A stretch of 32,582 nt of DNA. Origin: JBCAWW01 sp039024315. GTDB lineage: Bacteria; Bacteroidota; Bacteroidia; J057. Positions 7,927 to 15,469 of this stretch are shown here, in pieces (the first letter of the stretch is position 1; every line of letters starts with the position of its first letter). Below the pieces are notes generated by a model, which had not been told where the DNA came from, did not search any database, and saw only the letters and a list, made by a program, of their open reading frames with translations. The position numbers and the translations under genes are program-made. The stretch covers positions 1-32,582 of the forward strand of contig JBCCQN010000077.1 of NCBI GenBank assembly GCA_039024315.1. Reading direction: 5' to 3'.

Positions 7927-9393
7927 TTATCTGCGAGCCGAATAGTTAGGCGCTTCCTTACTGATATGTACGTCATGCGGATGGCTTTCGCGCAAGCCAG
8001 CATTGGTGATACGTACAAATTGCTTGCTCTGTAGGGTTTGGATATCACCCGCACCGGCATAACCCATACCCGCTCTCAGACCACCTTCCAGTTGGTAAAG
8101 CACCTCGGCAACTTTGCCTTTGTAAGCGACGCGGCCTACGATGCCTTCGGGAACGAGTTTCTTGATATCATCCTCCACATCTTGGAAGTAACGGTCTTTG
8201 GAGCCTTCTTTCATGGCTTCGATAGAACCCATACCGCGGTAAGTTTTGAACTTACGGCCTTCGTATAGGACGGTCTCACCTGGACTTTCGTCCGTGCCGG
8301 CAAAAAGACCACCAGCCATAATCGAGCTGCCACCCGCAACTAGGGCTTTGACCATATCACCAGAATATTTGATCCCCCCATCAGCAATCACGGGTACACC
8401 CGCTGGCTGAGCCGCTTTGACGGATTCAAGGACCGCCGAGAGTTGAGGAACCCCAACACCAGCAATCACGCGAGTGGTACAAATACTACCAGGCCCCACG
8501 CCTACTTTGACACCATCAACCCCCGCATCGATCAAAGCTTGAGTCGCAGATTGGGTCGCGACATTGCCCCCGATGATCTGCATGTAGGGATACTTTTTAC
8601 GGATCTCTTTGACGGTATTGAGTACACCAGCCGAGTGGCCGTGGGCAGTATCGATGGTGATGACATCGACGCCAGCCGTTTCCAAAGCATTGATGCGGTC
8701 ATAGGTATTGCCCGTAACGCCAACGGCAGCACCTACGCGCAAGCGACCGAGGCTATCTTTACAAGCCTTAGGGAAGGTTTGTTTTTTGATAATATCGCGA
8801 TAGGTAATCAGACCTACCAGCTCACCATTTTTCCCTACTACAGGGAGTTTTTCGACCTTGTGACGGCGAATGATTTCTTCCGCTTCGTCCAAAGTAGTGC
8901 CCTCAGGAGCAGTGACGAGATTTTCACTGGTCATGAGTTCTCTTACTTTGCGCGCATCGGGTGTCTGGAAGCGAAGGTCTCGATTGGTAAGAATACCCAC
9001 CAATTTGTTGCCATCCTCTACAATCGGGATCCCGCCGATCCGCTGCTCCCGCATAATGCGAAGCGCATCGATCAAGGTATCATCAACCGTCAGAGTGATC
9101 GGATCTACGATCATCCCACTTTCATGGCGCTTGACTTTACGGACTTCTTCCGCTTGGGCGTCAACCGACATGTTTTTGTGGATAATGCCGATGCCACCAC
9201 TGGCCGCCATGGCAATTGCCATACGGTGCTCAGTCACGGTATCCATCGCCGCGCTCACTACAGGAAGATTCAAACGAATCTCTCGGGTCAGTAAAGTTGA
9301 AGTGTCAACGTCTCTTGGTAATACTTCTGAATGATCAGGGATTAGAAGGACGTCGTCGAAGGTAAGGCCCTCAAAGGCAAATTTATCAGACAT
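7927..9393 (-). CDS. guaB: IMP dehydrogenase
   Basis: At 488 aa this is full length for bacterial IMPDH, which oxidises IMP to XMP with NAD+ in the cytoplasm, the committed step of GTP synthesis. The N-terminus has the typical TFDDVLLIP. Two CBS domains (about 93-150 and 155-205) are inserted in the TIM barrel. The catalytic loop GPGSICTTR places the active-site Cys at 305. The phosphate-binding GG...GG region and the mobile-flap segment TYRGMGSIEAM are present, and the protein ends with a normal C-terminal region (HPHDVHISKEAPNYS). A candidate -7 element lies 32-39 bp upstream of the start. The downstream side is a 258-bp repeat-rich gap with a probable terminator. Confidence 0.98.
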   Translation of the reverse strand: MSDKFAFEGLTFDDVLLIPDHSEVLPRDVDTSTLLTREIRLNLPVVSAAMDTVTEHRMAIAMAASGGIGIIHKNMSVDAQAEEVRKVKRHESGMIVDPITLTVDDTLIDALRIMREQRIGGIPIVEDGNKLVGILTNRDLRFQTPDARKVRELMTSENLVTAPEGTTLDEAEEIIRRHKVEKLPVVGKNGELVGLITYRDIIKKQTFPKACKDSLGRLRVGAAVGVTGNTYDRINALETAGVDVITIDTAHGHSAGVLNTVKEIRKKYPYMQIIGGNVATQSATQALIDAGVDGVKVGVGPGSICTTRVIAGVGVPQLSAVLESVKAAQPAGVPVIADGGIKYSGDMVKALVAGGSSIMAGGLFAGTDESPGETVLYEGRKFKTYRGMGSIEAMKEGSKDRYFQDVEDDIKKLVPEGIVGRVAYKGKVAEVLYQLEGGLRAGMGYAGAGDIQTLQSKQFVRITNAGLRESHPHDVHISKEAPNYSARR

Positions 9394-9424
9394 CAGGCAA
9401 ATATCGTTGTGAACATTTGCCGAG

Positions 9425-9432
9425 CAAAGTTA
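9425..9432 (-). promoter_or_regulatory. Candidate -7 promoter element of guaB (TAACTTTG)
   Basis: The minus strand reads TAACTTTG, an exact match to the Bacteroidota -7 consensus TAnnTTTG. It would put transcription start about 25 nt upstream of the guaB ATG. No clear TTG -33 box is seen at the usual spacing, so the call rests on one half of the promoter. Confidence 0.45.
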
Positions 9433-9476
9433 GCGCAAAAAAACCGAACCCCCTGCATTTGCAGATAAAATTTATG

Positions 9477-10514
9477 TTAAGACAATGAGTCTGCGGGGCT
9501 AGAAGCCTGATTTTCTGGCTGTTCGACAGTTTTAATAAAGAAGAAATAAGTCAGCGCAAAAATACCAATCAGAATCGTAAAGACGGCTGTTGCGCCATTG
9601 GATAGCGCTCCTACTACATTGCCCAGAAGGGCAGAATAGCCAAATACCTTGAAAAGTTCGCGCACGATGATGTGGGTACTCCCCATACCACCAGGAGTAG
9701 GTAAAGCCCAGCCAATACCCCCAATAAACAACAGTAATGAGCCCATGTAAACCCCCATATCAGCGGTCTCAGGTAAAGCCAAAAGGATCACATAAAACAT
9801 ATAGATAAGATCGATCCAAATCAGAGCGGTAAGGATCAAAAAGTACCAAGGTCGTTCTAGCTTCATCACGCTCTTAGCGCCATCGATCATCTGTTGGAAG
9901 AAATTTCGGGCCTTAGCGATGATACCTGTTTCTTGGGTAGTATTGAGTAACCAGCGCAGCCCTAAGAGCCCTCCAACCGCCAGTACTCCTAAAATGGTAA
10001 AGACTAAGGGAAGGGAAATGCCACTCCCTTCTCCTCCGCCGGCGGCAGCTTGAGTATTGGTCCAGATTTCTAAAAGACGATCTACTTCAAAGATGAAGAT
10101 GATACCGACTCCTATCGCTAGTACCAATAGGTCGATTACGCGTTCGACGAAGACGGTCCCAAAACCCGTCGCCACCGGTACTCGATCTGTCTTGTACAAT
10201 GCAGAGCAGCGGGCAATTTCTCCTAGGCGCGGAGTAAAAGTATTGACCAGGTAAGAGAGCATCACCGCTACGATCGTGCTGCTTGTGCGCACATTGTAGC
10301 CAGAACTTTGAATCAATATCCTCCAGCGAAGCGCTCGTAAGACATAGGAAACTAGCAGTAAGACCCCATTCATGCTAAACCAAAACCAATCCGCTTTTTT
10401 GATGGTATCGACCAATTCACCTAGATCCGTATCTTTATAAGTGAAGTATAACAAGGTTGAGGCAAGTGCAACACCAATTAAAAATTGTATAAAGTTTTTG
10501 ATCCAGGGTTTCAT
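9477..10514 (-). CDS. YbhN/AglD-type flippase-like membrane protein (UPF0104)
   Basis: A 345-aa polytopic membrane protein of the lysylphosphatidylglycerol synthase transmembrane-region family. Visible signatures are SYVLRALRWRILI (56-68), NTFTPRLGEIAR (91-102), VERVIDLLVL (123-132) and PTPGGMGSTH (272-281), with about eight hydrophobic helices. Family members move or modify lipid-linked substrates or are of unknown role, and this one lacks the soluble synthase domain of MprF. In many relatives an acidic residue follows the PGGxG motif, but here the position is Ser-Thr-His. It lies between guaB and the DUF547 gene on the same strand. A TATCTTTG -7 element and an 8-bp tandem array precede it. 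Confidence 0.8.
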   Translation of the reverse strand: MKPWIKNFIQFLIGVALASTLLYFTYKDTDLGELVDTIKKADWFWFSMNGVLLLVSYVLRALRWRILIQSSGYNVRTSSTIVAVMLSYLVNTFTPRLGEIARCSALYKTDRVPVATGFGTVFVERVIDLLVLAIGVGIIFIFEVDRLLEIWTNTQAAAGGGEGSGISLPLVFTILGVLAVGGLLGLRWLLNTTQETGIIAKARNFFQQMIDGAKSVMKLERPWYFLILTALIWIDLIYMFYVILLALPETADMGVYMGSLLLFIGGIGWALPTPGGMGSTHIIVRELFKVFGYSALLGNVVGALSNGATAVFTILIGIFALTYFFFIKTVEQPENQASSPADSLS

Positions 10515-10537
10515 AAAGGGAGGTTTGCTCGTGGGCG

Positions 10538-10545
10538 CAAAGATA
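10538..10545 (-). promoter_or_regulatory. Candidate -7 element of the YbhN-like gene (TATCTTTG)
   Basis: The minus strand reads TATCTTTG, matching TAnnTTTG, 24-31 bp upstream of the start codon. The -33 position falls inside the tandem TTGAATTR array, so no ordinary TTG box is readable on the minus strand. Confidence 0.45.
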
Positions 10546-10555
10546 GGGGGAGTAG

Positions 10556-10598
10556 TTGAATTATTGAATTATTGAATTGTTGAATTGTTGAATTGTTG
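10556..10598. repeat. Tandem array of an 8-bp unit (TTGAATTR x5)
   Basis: Five exact or near-exact units of period 8 (TTGAATTA twice, TTGAATTG three times) plus a partial unit. The array ends about 10 bp from the candidate -7 element of the YbhN-like gene and covers its expected -33 region. A second, inverted period-8 run follows at 10633-10657. Confidence 0.8.
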
Positions 10599-10632
10599 AT
10601 CTTTTGAATTTATAACAATCCTCCTTGGACTA

Positions 10633-10657
10633 CTCAACAAATCAACAAATCAATTAA
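10633..10657. repeat. Second period-8 run, inverted relative to the first
   Basis: Units AACAAATC, AACAAATC and AATTAATC (reverse strand TTGATTTG) lie 35 bp from the TTGAATTR array and overlap the DUF547 stop codon. The two arrays are imperfect inverted copies and could pair to form a long AT-rich hairpin after the DUF547 gene. Confidence 0.6.
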
Positions 10658-11430
10658 TCCTTTACTTCATTTAGGCTCCAATCATAAGGAATGTATGTCT
10701 GAGGACTATCAGTCTTGTAAGCTTGTTGGGCATATTGATTGATATATTCTCTCAAAGAATGTTTTTTCACGAAGTCTTTTTCATACCATTGAAAGATCTG
10801 AGACAATTTTGCCGCCGAAGCACTGATGCGATTTTTGTGAGGGTCGTTAACAAATTCATAGGCCTGCTCCTCTAATTGTCGTTCCATCTCATCGCCTAGA
10901 TAAGCCTCATCACGCAAGCGAGGACAAGAAAAAGAAGCACAATTGATCGCAAAGTGAATCCGTGGCTCTTCAAAATGCCGACGCAATATCTGATGTTCGA
11001 TGATGTTAAGGGTCATTTTGATCCCACCGATCTCAAAAAAGCGTAGGTCCCAAGCAGAATTGATAAAGGGCACTTGAAGCCGTGGCCCAAGCTTTTTGAT
11101 GCTATCCAAGGGATAGTATTGCAAGACTAGCGCTACGGTAAAGGCATTGTAGGCATTGATCCAGTAAGCTAAGCGTTCTGGGACAGACCAATGACGAGGA
11201 TTGGGCGGGTTTTGCGCTAAGAGGTCTAAGTACATCTGCAGGCGATCGCGATCCTGCAGGAAGCCTTTATAATCCACATTCCCTGCTACTAAATGCTTTT
11301 TGAGTAGTTGGTCCCAGACATCGTGGGAGACGGGTTTTGTCCCTTTGGCTCGGCGATGAATACGCGCTAGCGGTTCTCCCAATAGGAAGTTTTGGATGTG
11401 TAAATAAAAATCTAAAATCTTGGCTAACAT
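10654..11430 (-). CDS. DUF547 protein
   Basis: A 258-aa protein with the DUF547 core: VPERLAYWINAYNAFTVALVL (about 83-103), INSAWDLRFFEIGG, MTLNIIEHQILR and the hallmark FAINCASFSCPRLRDEAY (about 159-176) with its two cysteines. The family is widespread, but its biochemical activity is not established. Unlike many relatives this copy has no signal peptide, so it is probably cytoplasmic or peripheral; its N-terminal segment is amphipathic. It starts 14 bp after the epimerase gene on the same strand, an obvious operon pair. Its stop codon is embedded in an AT-rich period-8 run. Confidence 0.85.
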   Translation of the reverse strand: MLAKILDFYLHIQNFLLGEPLARIHRRAKGTKPVSHDVWDQLLKKHLVAGNVDYKGFLQDRDRLQMYLDLLAQNPPNPRHWSVPERLAYWINAYNAFTVALVLQYYPLDSIKKLGPRLQVPFINSAWDLRFFEIGGIKMTLNIIEHQILRRHFEEPRIHFAINCASFSCPRLRDEAYLGDEMERQLEEQAYEFVNDPHKNRISASAAKLSQIFQWYEKDFVKKHSLREYINQYAQQAYKTDSPQTYIPYDWSLNEVKD

Positions 11431-11444
11431 AATTTATGTTCAGA

Positions 11445-12173
11445 CTAGAGGAGACGCACTATGTCGCTCTGGGCAAATAAGTTAGGCACCTCAATTTGTA
11501 AAGCAGCAGAGGCATAAAGGCTAGGCGGGACACTGATGTCTCCCAAGTATAATTCGCCTACCAGCGGCTGTACTGCATCACGAAGTAAACCTACTTTGGG
11601 CAAAGCCAATGTCAAGGTAGCGACAGCTTTGATCACGGGATCATAAATGGTCCCACTCGTCAAATCGATGCCTGAAGGAGTATCAAGCGAGAGTGTAGGA
11701 CTCGCTTGGGTATTGCCCCATTGAATGAGCTCCCTGATAGTGCCGCGAGGATGACCTTTGAGGCTGTAGCCGATCAAACCGTCGAGGATGAGCTCCGCTT
11801 TGAGGGAGTTTTTGGGTATTTCCGCTATGCGAACGCTTATTCCCATCCGCTGCAGGACGGCGAACTGATGCTTAGGGATATCGGCTTGAGGTTCACGACT
11901 GACAAATACTTCTATTTCTGCCCCCCAATTATGCAATCTTCGAGCCGCCACCATAGCCCCACCGCCATTGCCTCCAGTGCCTGCCAATACGATCACTTTT
12001 TTACTACTTGGATCACCATTTAGGAAGCGCTCTCTAGCCAAAATGGCCAAATTACGGCCTGCGTTTTCCATCATCTGAATGAGCAAGATCTGATAATCTT
12101 CGATCATTGCACGATCCACTTCGATCATTTGCGCCGTCGTCAGGCTGGGATAAGTATCTAGAAGAGGAAACAT
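11445..12173 (-). CDS. nnrE: Stand-alone NAD(P)H-hydrate epimerase (YjeF_N domain)
   Basis: A 242-aa single YjeF_N domain. The family interconverts S and R epimers of hydrated NAD(P)H so the dehydratase NnrD can repair them. Seen here: an N-terminal helix with MIEVDRAM and MMENAGRNLA (34-43), a Rossmann-like VIVLAGTGGNGGGAMVAARRL (60-80), LILDGLIGYSLKG (128-140) and SLDTPSGIDLTSG (162-174). The glycine motif departs from the classical GPGNNGGDG: one Asn is Gly and the Asp is Gly. The C-terminal dehydratase domain found in bifunctional Nnr proteins is absent, and no nnrD gene is in the window. It leads an operon with the DUF547 gene. Confidence 0.8.
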   Translation of the reverse strand: MFPLLDTYPSLTTAQMIEVDRAMIEDYQILLIQMMENAGRNLAILARERFLNGDPSSKKVIVLAGTGGNGGGAMVAARRLHNWGAEIEVFVSREPQADIPKHQFAVLQRMGISVRIAEIPKNSLKAELILDGLIGYSLKGHPRGTIRELIQWGNTQASPTLSLDTPSGIDLTSGTIYDPVIKAVATLTLALPKVGLLRDAVQPLVGELYLGDISVPPSLYASAALQIEVPNLFAQSDIVRLL

Positions 12174-12280
12174 GCTTTCAAGCTAGTAAGCACTGCTCGA
12201 AATGTGAAATAAAATAAGTCGTTAGATATCGTAAAAAACCGATTTAGAAAGCTCGTCGGCAAAGTCTTAATTGCTTACCT

Positions 12281-12688
12281 ATGTTGGATCTCAAAGCCTC
12301 AGATATCAAATCCTTGCAAATCCTTTTGGTTGAAGACAATCGTATCAATCAGATGGTAGCAAGTCGCCTACTCGAAAAGATGGGGCACAAAGTGGCGATC
12401 GCCGACAATGGCAAGATTGCGGTAGAATGGATCGCCAACAACAAAGCGGATCTCATCTTTATGGACCTGCAAATGCCTATTATGGATGGGCTTACTGCCG
12501 CCAAAGAAATCCGCAAATGGGAAGCTATACAGCAGCTTAACCCTATTCCGATCATTGCCGCTACGGCCAATACTAGCGAAGAGGATAAAAGCAACGCCTT
12601 TGCCGCAGGTATGAATGATTTTTTATCAAAGCCCCTACGAGGGGAAACCCTCAGAGCGGCCATCCTCAGACAAATACAAACGGCTTAG
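12281..12688 (+). CDS. Stand-alone response-regulator receiver protein
   Basis: A 135-aa protein that is a single receiver (REC) domain. Acidic pair Glu18-Asp19 sits in LLVEDNRINQMVASRLL, the phospho-acceptor is Asp62 in FMDLQMPIMDG, the switch Thr is at 95, and Lys117 is in LSKPLR. All catalytic residues are present, so it should be phosphorylatable. There is no output domain. The LLVEDNRINQ and MDLQMPIMDG wording is typical of receiver domains of hybrid sensor kinases, suggesting it came from one or serves a phosphorelay or scaffold. No kinase gene is adjacent. It is divergent from nnrE and 55 bp upstream of the haem/FG-GAP lipoprotein gene. Confidence 0.92.
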   Translation: MLDLKASDIKSLQILLVEDNRINQMVASRLLEKMGHKVAIADNGKIAVEWIANNKADLIFMDLQMPIMDGLTAAKEIRKWEAIQQLNPIPIIAATANTSEEDKSNAFAAGMNDFLSKPLRGETLRAAILRQIQTA

Positions 12689-12743
12689 TAGGACCAGAAA
12701 AATGTTGTAATTTGAAAGGCACCTTCAATCAGATCGGCCTTTC

Positions 12744-14321
12744 ATGCGCGTTTCCAAACACCTACTGGTCCTTATCCCTATATTACTGATCATCAGCCTC
12801 CTGGCTTGTCAAACTCAATCTGATCCGCCCTCTGAAGCCCCGCTAAGCAGTGTTGGCGAAAAGTTGGCTCGCATACATTGTAGCAGCTGCCATCTCTTTC
12901 CCGAACCCAAAAGCCTAGATCAAAAAACGTGGGAGCGCTTCGTTTTGCTACGCATGGCGGCATTTTTGGGTATCTATCACGATGGCGTTCAGTATTATGA
13001 CAGTCTTTTACCTCAGTGGAAGGAACCCGGTATCGGCGGACAAAGAGTAATCGCTGCGGGCGTCTATCCTGAACAGCCGAGGCTAAGCCGTGAAGATTGG
13101 GAAGCGATAAGGGACTTTTACCTTCAAAACGCACCTCAAAAATTAGCGCCCGCCAATACCTACCCCATCAATCCCAGCAACGGCCAATTTAAAACCCACA
13201 AGCTCCTTACCGGCACCGAATACGCCGCCTATGTGCAAGCCATCGAAATAGATACCAGTCGTAGCGAGTTGCTCGTTTCCCTTTATCAGCAAGATGTCAT
13301 TCGTATAGACACTCAATCCAAGGTCCTTGGGCGCTTGGGCAGAAATAATGTGGTTACAGATATTGACCTCTCCGAGGAACGCTTAACGCTAACCGCTATG
13401 GGGAGCCGTTTTGGCTTAGATACCCCTACGGGCAACGTTCAGTCGGGGCGTTCTCTGCAAGAGATCGCTAAAGGAAAAACCGCACTACAACTAGACTCTC
13501 TCCAAAGGCCCGTCGATGCTGCCTGGGTAGATCTCAATGGGGATGGCAAAGACGATTTTGTCCTCGCTGCTTTTGGCAATTACCTTGGCGAATTGGCGCT
13601 CTATATGCAGACGGAGAATAAGCGTTTTGCGAAGCAAGTACTCTGGCCTGAAGATGGCTGTGTCAAAGTAGAGATTGCCGACCTCAACCAAGACGATCGC
13701 CCTGACATCGTCGCTTTGATGGGCAATGGAGACGAAGGCATAGATATTTATCTCAATCAAGGAGAAGGTAATTTCCAGCGCAAACGGGTATTACGCTTCC
13801 CCCCCACCTATGGCTCTACCTACTTCGAATTGGTAGATTTTGATCAGGATGGCAAGCTCGATATCCTCTACACCAATGGGGACAATGGGGACTATCCACC
13901 GATCCTTAAATTTCATCATGGGATTCGTCTTTATCGGCAAGAGGACAATCTAGCGTTCCGCGAAGCGTTTTATTTACCTCTCAATGGTGGTTATCGCGCC
14001 CAAGCCAGAGATTTCGATTTGGATGGAGATATGGACATATTTTCCGTAGCTTATCACCCTAATTTTGGCAACCCTGCGGGAGAAGGCCTTGTCTATTGGG
14101 AGCAAAAAGCCCCTGCGATCTTTGTCGCCAGTAGTATCTCCGTAGTAGGGGATGCGCGTTGGATGGTTTTCGAAACAGGAGATCTGGATCGCGATGGTGA
14201 TGAAGATATCGTGCTTGGTGCCTTTAACGCCCGCAGTCAGGAGCTACCACCAGGGCTGAGTCAACATTGGGAGACGCAAAATATCCCTCTGATTTGGCTG
14301 GAAAATTTGGCCAAAAATTAA
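12744..14321 (+). CDS. Haem-c lipoprotein with FG-GAP/VCBS repeats
   Basis: A 525-aa lipoprotein (lipobox LLAC, Cys22). Residues 40-75 carry a cytochrome c-like motif, CSSCH (46-50), with Met71 a possible distal ligand. The remaining three-quarters is a predicted beta-propeller with at least five Ca-binding FG-GAP/VCBS loops: DLNGDGKDDFV, DLNQDDRPDIV, DFDQDGKLDIL, DFDLDGDMDIF and DLDRDGDEDIV. Proteins with this build occur in Bacteroidota and Planctomycetes near PSD1- or ASPIC-type genes. A role as an outer-surface redox or binding protein is inference. Two palindromic-element copies lie in this gene (13618-13641 and 13949-13972) in two different reading frames. Likely co-transcribed with the receiver gene. 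Confidence 0.85.
   Translation: MRVSKHLLVLIPILLIISLLACQTQSDPPSEAPLSSVGEKLARIHCSSCHLFPEPKSLDQKTWERFVLLRMAAFLGIYHDGVQYYDSLLPQWKEPGIGGQRVIAAGVYPEQPRLSREDWEAIRDFYLQNAPQKLAPANTYPINPSNGQFKTHKLLTGTEYAAYVQAIEIDTSRSELLVSLYQQDVIRIDTQSKVLGRLGRNNVVTDIDLSEERLTLTAMGSRFGLDTPTGNVQSGRSLQEIAKGKTALQLDSLQRPVDAAWVDLNGDGKDDFVLAAFGNYLGELALYMQTENKRFAKQVLWPEDGCVKVEIADLNQDDRPDIVALMGNGDEGIDIYLNQGEGNFQRKRVLRFPPTYGSTYFELVDFDQDGKLDILYTNGDNGDYPPILKFHHGIRLYRQEDNLAFREAFYLPLNGGYRAQARDFDLDGDMDIFSVAYHPNFGNPAGEGLVYWEQKAPAIFVASSISVVGDARWMVFETGDLDRDGDEDIVLGAFNARSQELPPGLSQHWETQNIPLIWLENLAKN
13618..13641 (+). repeat. Palindromic element copy inside FG-GAP gene (TTGC/GCAA stem)
   Basis: ATAAGCGTT, stem TTGC, loop GAA, stem GCAA, GTAC. 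Both stem arms differ from the consensus CCGC/GCGG in complementary fashion, so pairing is kept. It is read as N-K-R-F-A-K-Q-V, a different frame from the PSD1 copies. Confidence 0.6.
13949..13972 (+). repeat. Palindromic element copy inside FG-GAP gene
   Basis: TCTAGCGTT, CCGC, GAA, then GCGT: a core match with the right arm decayed by one base. It is read as L-A-F-R-E-A-F, in the third reading frame relative to the other coding copies. Confidence 0.45.
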
Positions 14322-14398
14322 ACATATTGGCCCGAGCAGCGTCCAATACTAGATAGACGTTATCTTGATATCCGCCTGCAAGTCAACAACAAAGAATT

Positions 14399-15469
14399 AT
14401 GCCACGCAACGCACGTTTAATTCCTATCCTCTTTGTATCTGTAATGCTGGTTGCTTGTGCAGAGGAACCGATTCCGCCTAAAGTATATGAGGTACCAGCT
14501 GAGATACAGGGGTATATTGATCTCTTTGAGCAAGAAGCGGCAGATCGTGGTATCAATCTCAACATTGACAATTTACGGGTAGAGTTTCAAGAAAATCTCA
14601 ACAATGGGACCGCGGCGGGCCTATGTAATTTTGCCATCAATGGGGAAGCGCCTTATATCCGTCTTGATACGACTTCTAGCAACTGGCAAAACAATCCTTG
14701 GTCACGAGAAATACTGGTATTTCATGAACTAGGACATTGCATATTGGATCGTCGCATGCACCGAGATGAGCTGCTGCCCAATGGTAACTTAGCTTCCTTG
14801 ATGCGTTCTAATGGCGTGCAGGTATATGGAGGAGGCCTAACCGCCTTTAAGCGAGAATATTATCTGGATGAGCTTTTCAATCAACTGGTTGAAGCACCTG
14901 ATTGGGCCAAGGAGACGCCGACTTATGGTGCATTGGCCCCCGCTGCGCGGAACGATGTGTTTGTGGATAATTTTACGAATAATGCCCAAGGCTGGCCCTT
15001 GGCCAACTCAAGTGTAAGTCGGGCGCAAATTACTTCCGGTAGCTTGTTTTTTGAATCCAAGTCTGAGACTAGCGCGATCTTTTTGCCCAAAACCATCCCC
15101 TTTGATCAGATGGGCAATTTTGAAATCGAAACTCGTTTCCGTATCAATAGTGGCGACAACTCTGCCTTAATGGAATGGGGTGGTACTACGCCCAACGATT
15201 TTTACTTCTATGGCTTTAATCGCGAGGCAGAGCTAAGTCTTGTAGGCAATGGCTCCAGCATCGAAGTGTTCAAGACTGAATCCGGACTCATCCCCGATGA
15301 CTTCAATACCTTTACGGTTCGGAGACAGGGAGATTTGTACTACTTCTACCTCAATGAGCAGTTTTTTGAGGTCTTGAGCTACGAAAGCTTTGAGAGCAAT
15401 CAGTTTGCTTTTTATGTCGGCCCCCAGACCGAAATGCAAATCGACTATTTACGGATTTCTGAATTCTGA
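14399..15469 (+). CDS. Putative zinc metallopeptidase lipoprotein with C-terminal jelly-roll-like domain
   Basis: A 356-aa lipoprotein (MLVAC, Cys20). The N-terminal half carries HELGHCILDRRMH: His109, Glu110 and His113 form an HExxH zincin site, and His121 is a possible third ligand. This resembles small HExxH lipoproteins seen in Bacteroidota. From about residue 187 (FVDNFTNNAQGW) the protein changes to a beta-sandwich like DUF1080/LamG folds (FEIETRFRINSGD, DFYFYGFNREAELSLVG, LYYFYLNEQFFEVL, FYVGPQTEMQIDYLRI). The joint between the halves (LAPAARNDVF) is where a reverse-oriented palindromic-element core lies. The substrate is unknown. The 3' end overlaps the convergent gene by 25 bp. Confidence 0.7.
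   Translation: MPRNARLIPILFVSVMLVACAEEPIPPKVYEVPAEIQGYIDLFEQEAADRGINLNIDNLRVEFQENLNNGTAAGLCNFAINGEAPYIRLDTTSSNWQNNPWSREILVFHELGHCILDRRMHRDELLPNGNLASLMRSNGVQVYGGGLTAFKREYYLDELFNQLVEAPDWAKETPTYGALAPAARNDVFVDNFTNNAQGWPLANSSVSRAQITSGSLFFESKSETSAIFLPKTIPFDQMGNFEIETRFRINSGDNSALMEWGGTTPNDFYFYGFNREAELSLVGNGSSIEVFKTESGLIPDDFNTFTVRRQGDLYYFYLNEQFFEVLSYESFESNQFAFYVGPQTEMQIDYLRISEF
14940..14954 (-). repeat. Palindromic element core at a domain joint
   Basis: On the minus strand, CGTT-CCGC-GCA-GCGG is an exact 15-nt core match to the dispersed element; the flanks are not conserved. It lies at the boundary between the HExxH domain and the jelly-roll-like domain. Confidence 0.45.

Noticed and set aside
8443..9294. 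283-codon open frame antisense to guaB
   Set aside because: It lies wholly within a certain IMP dehydrogenase gene, has no signal or family match, and mirrors the codon structure of guaB, so it is a shadow frame.
11165..11188. CTAAGCGTTCTG-GGA-CAGA in the DUF547 gene
   Set aside because: It encodes VPERLAYW, a conserved DUF547 block. GAACGCTTA is simply E-R-L and recurs in other genes (for example near 24757) for the same reason.
11818..11840. ATAAGCGTT-like sequence with CGC-ATA-GCG in nnrE (minus strand)
   Set aside because: It lacks one stem base and encodes GISVRIAEI, which fits an ordinary strand of the domain. Too weak to count as a copy.
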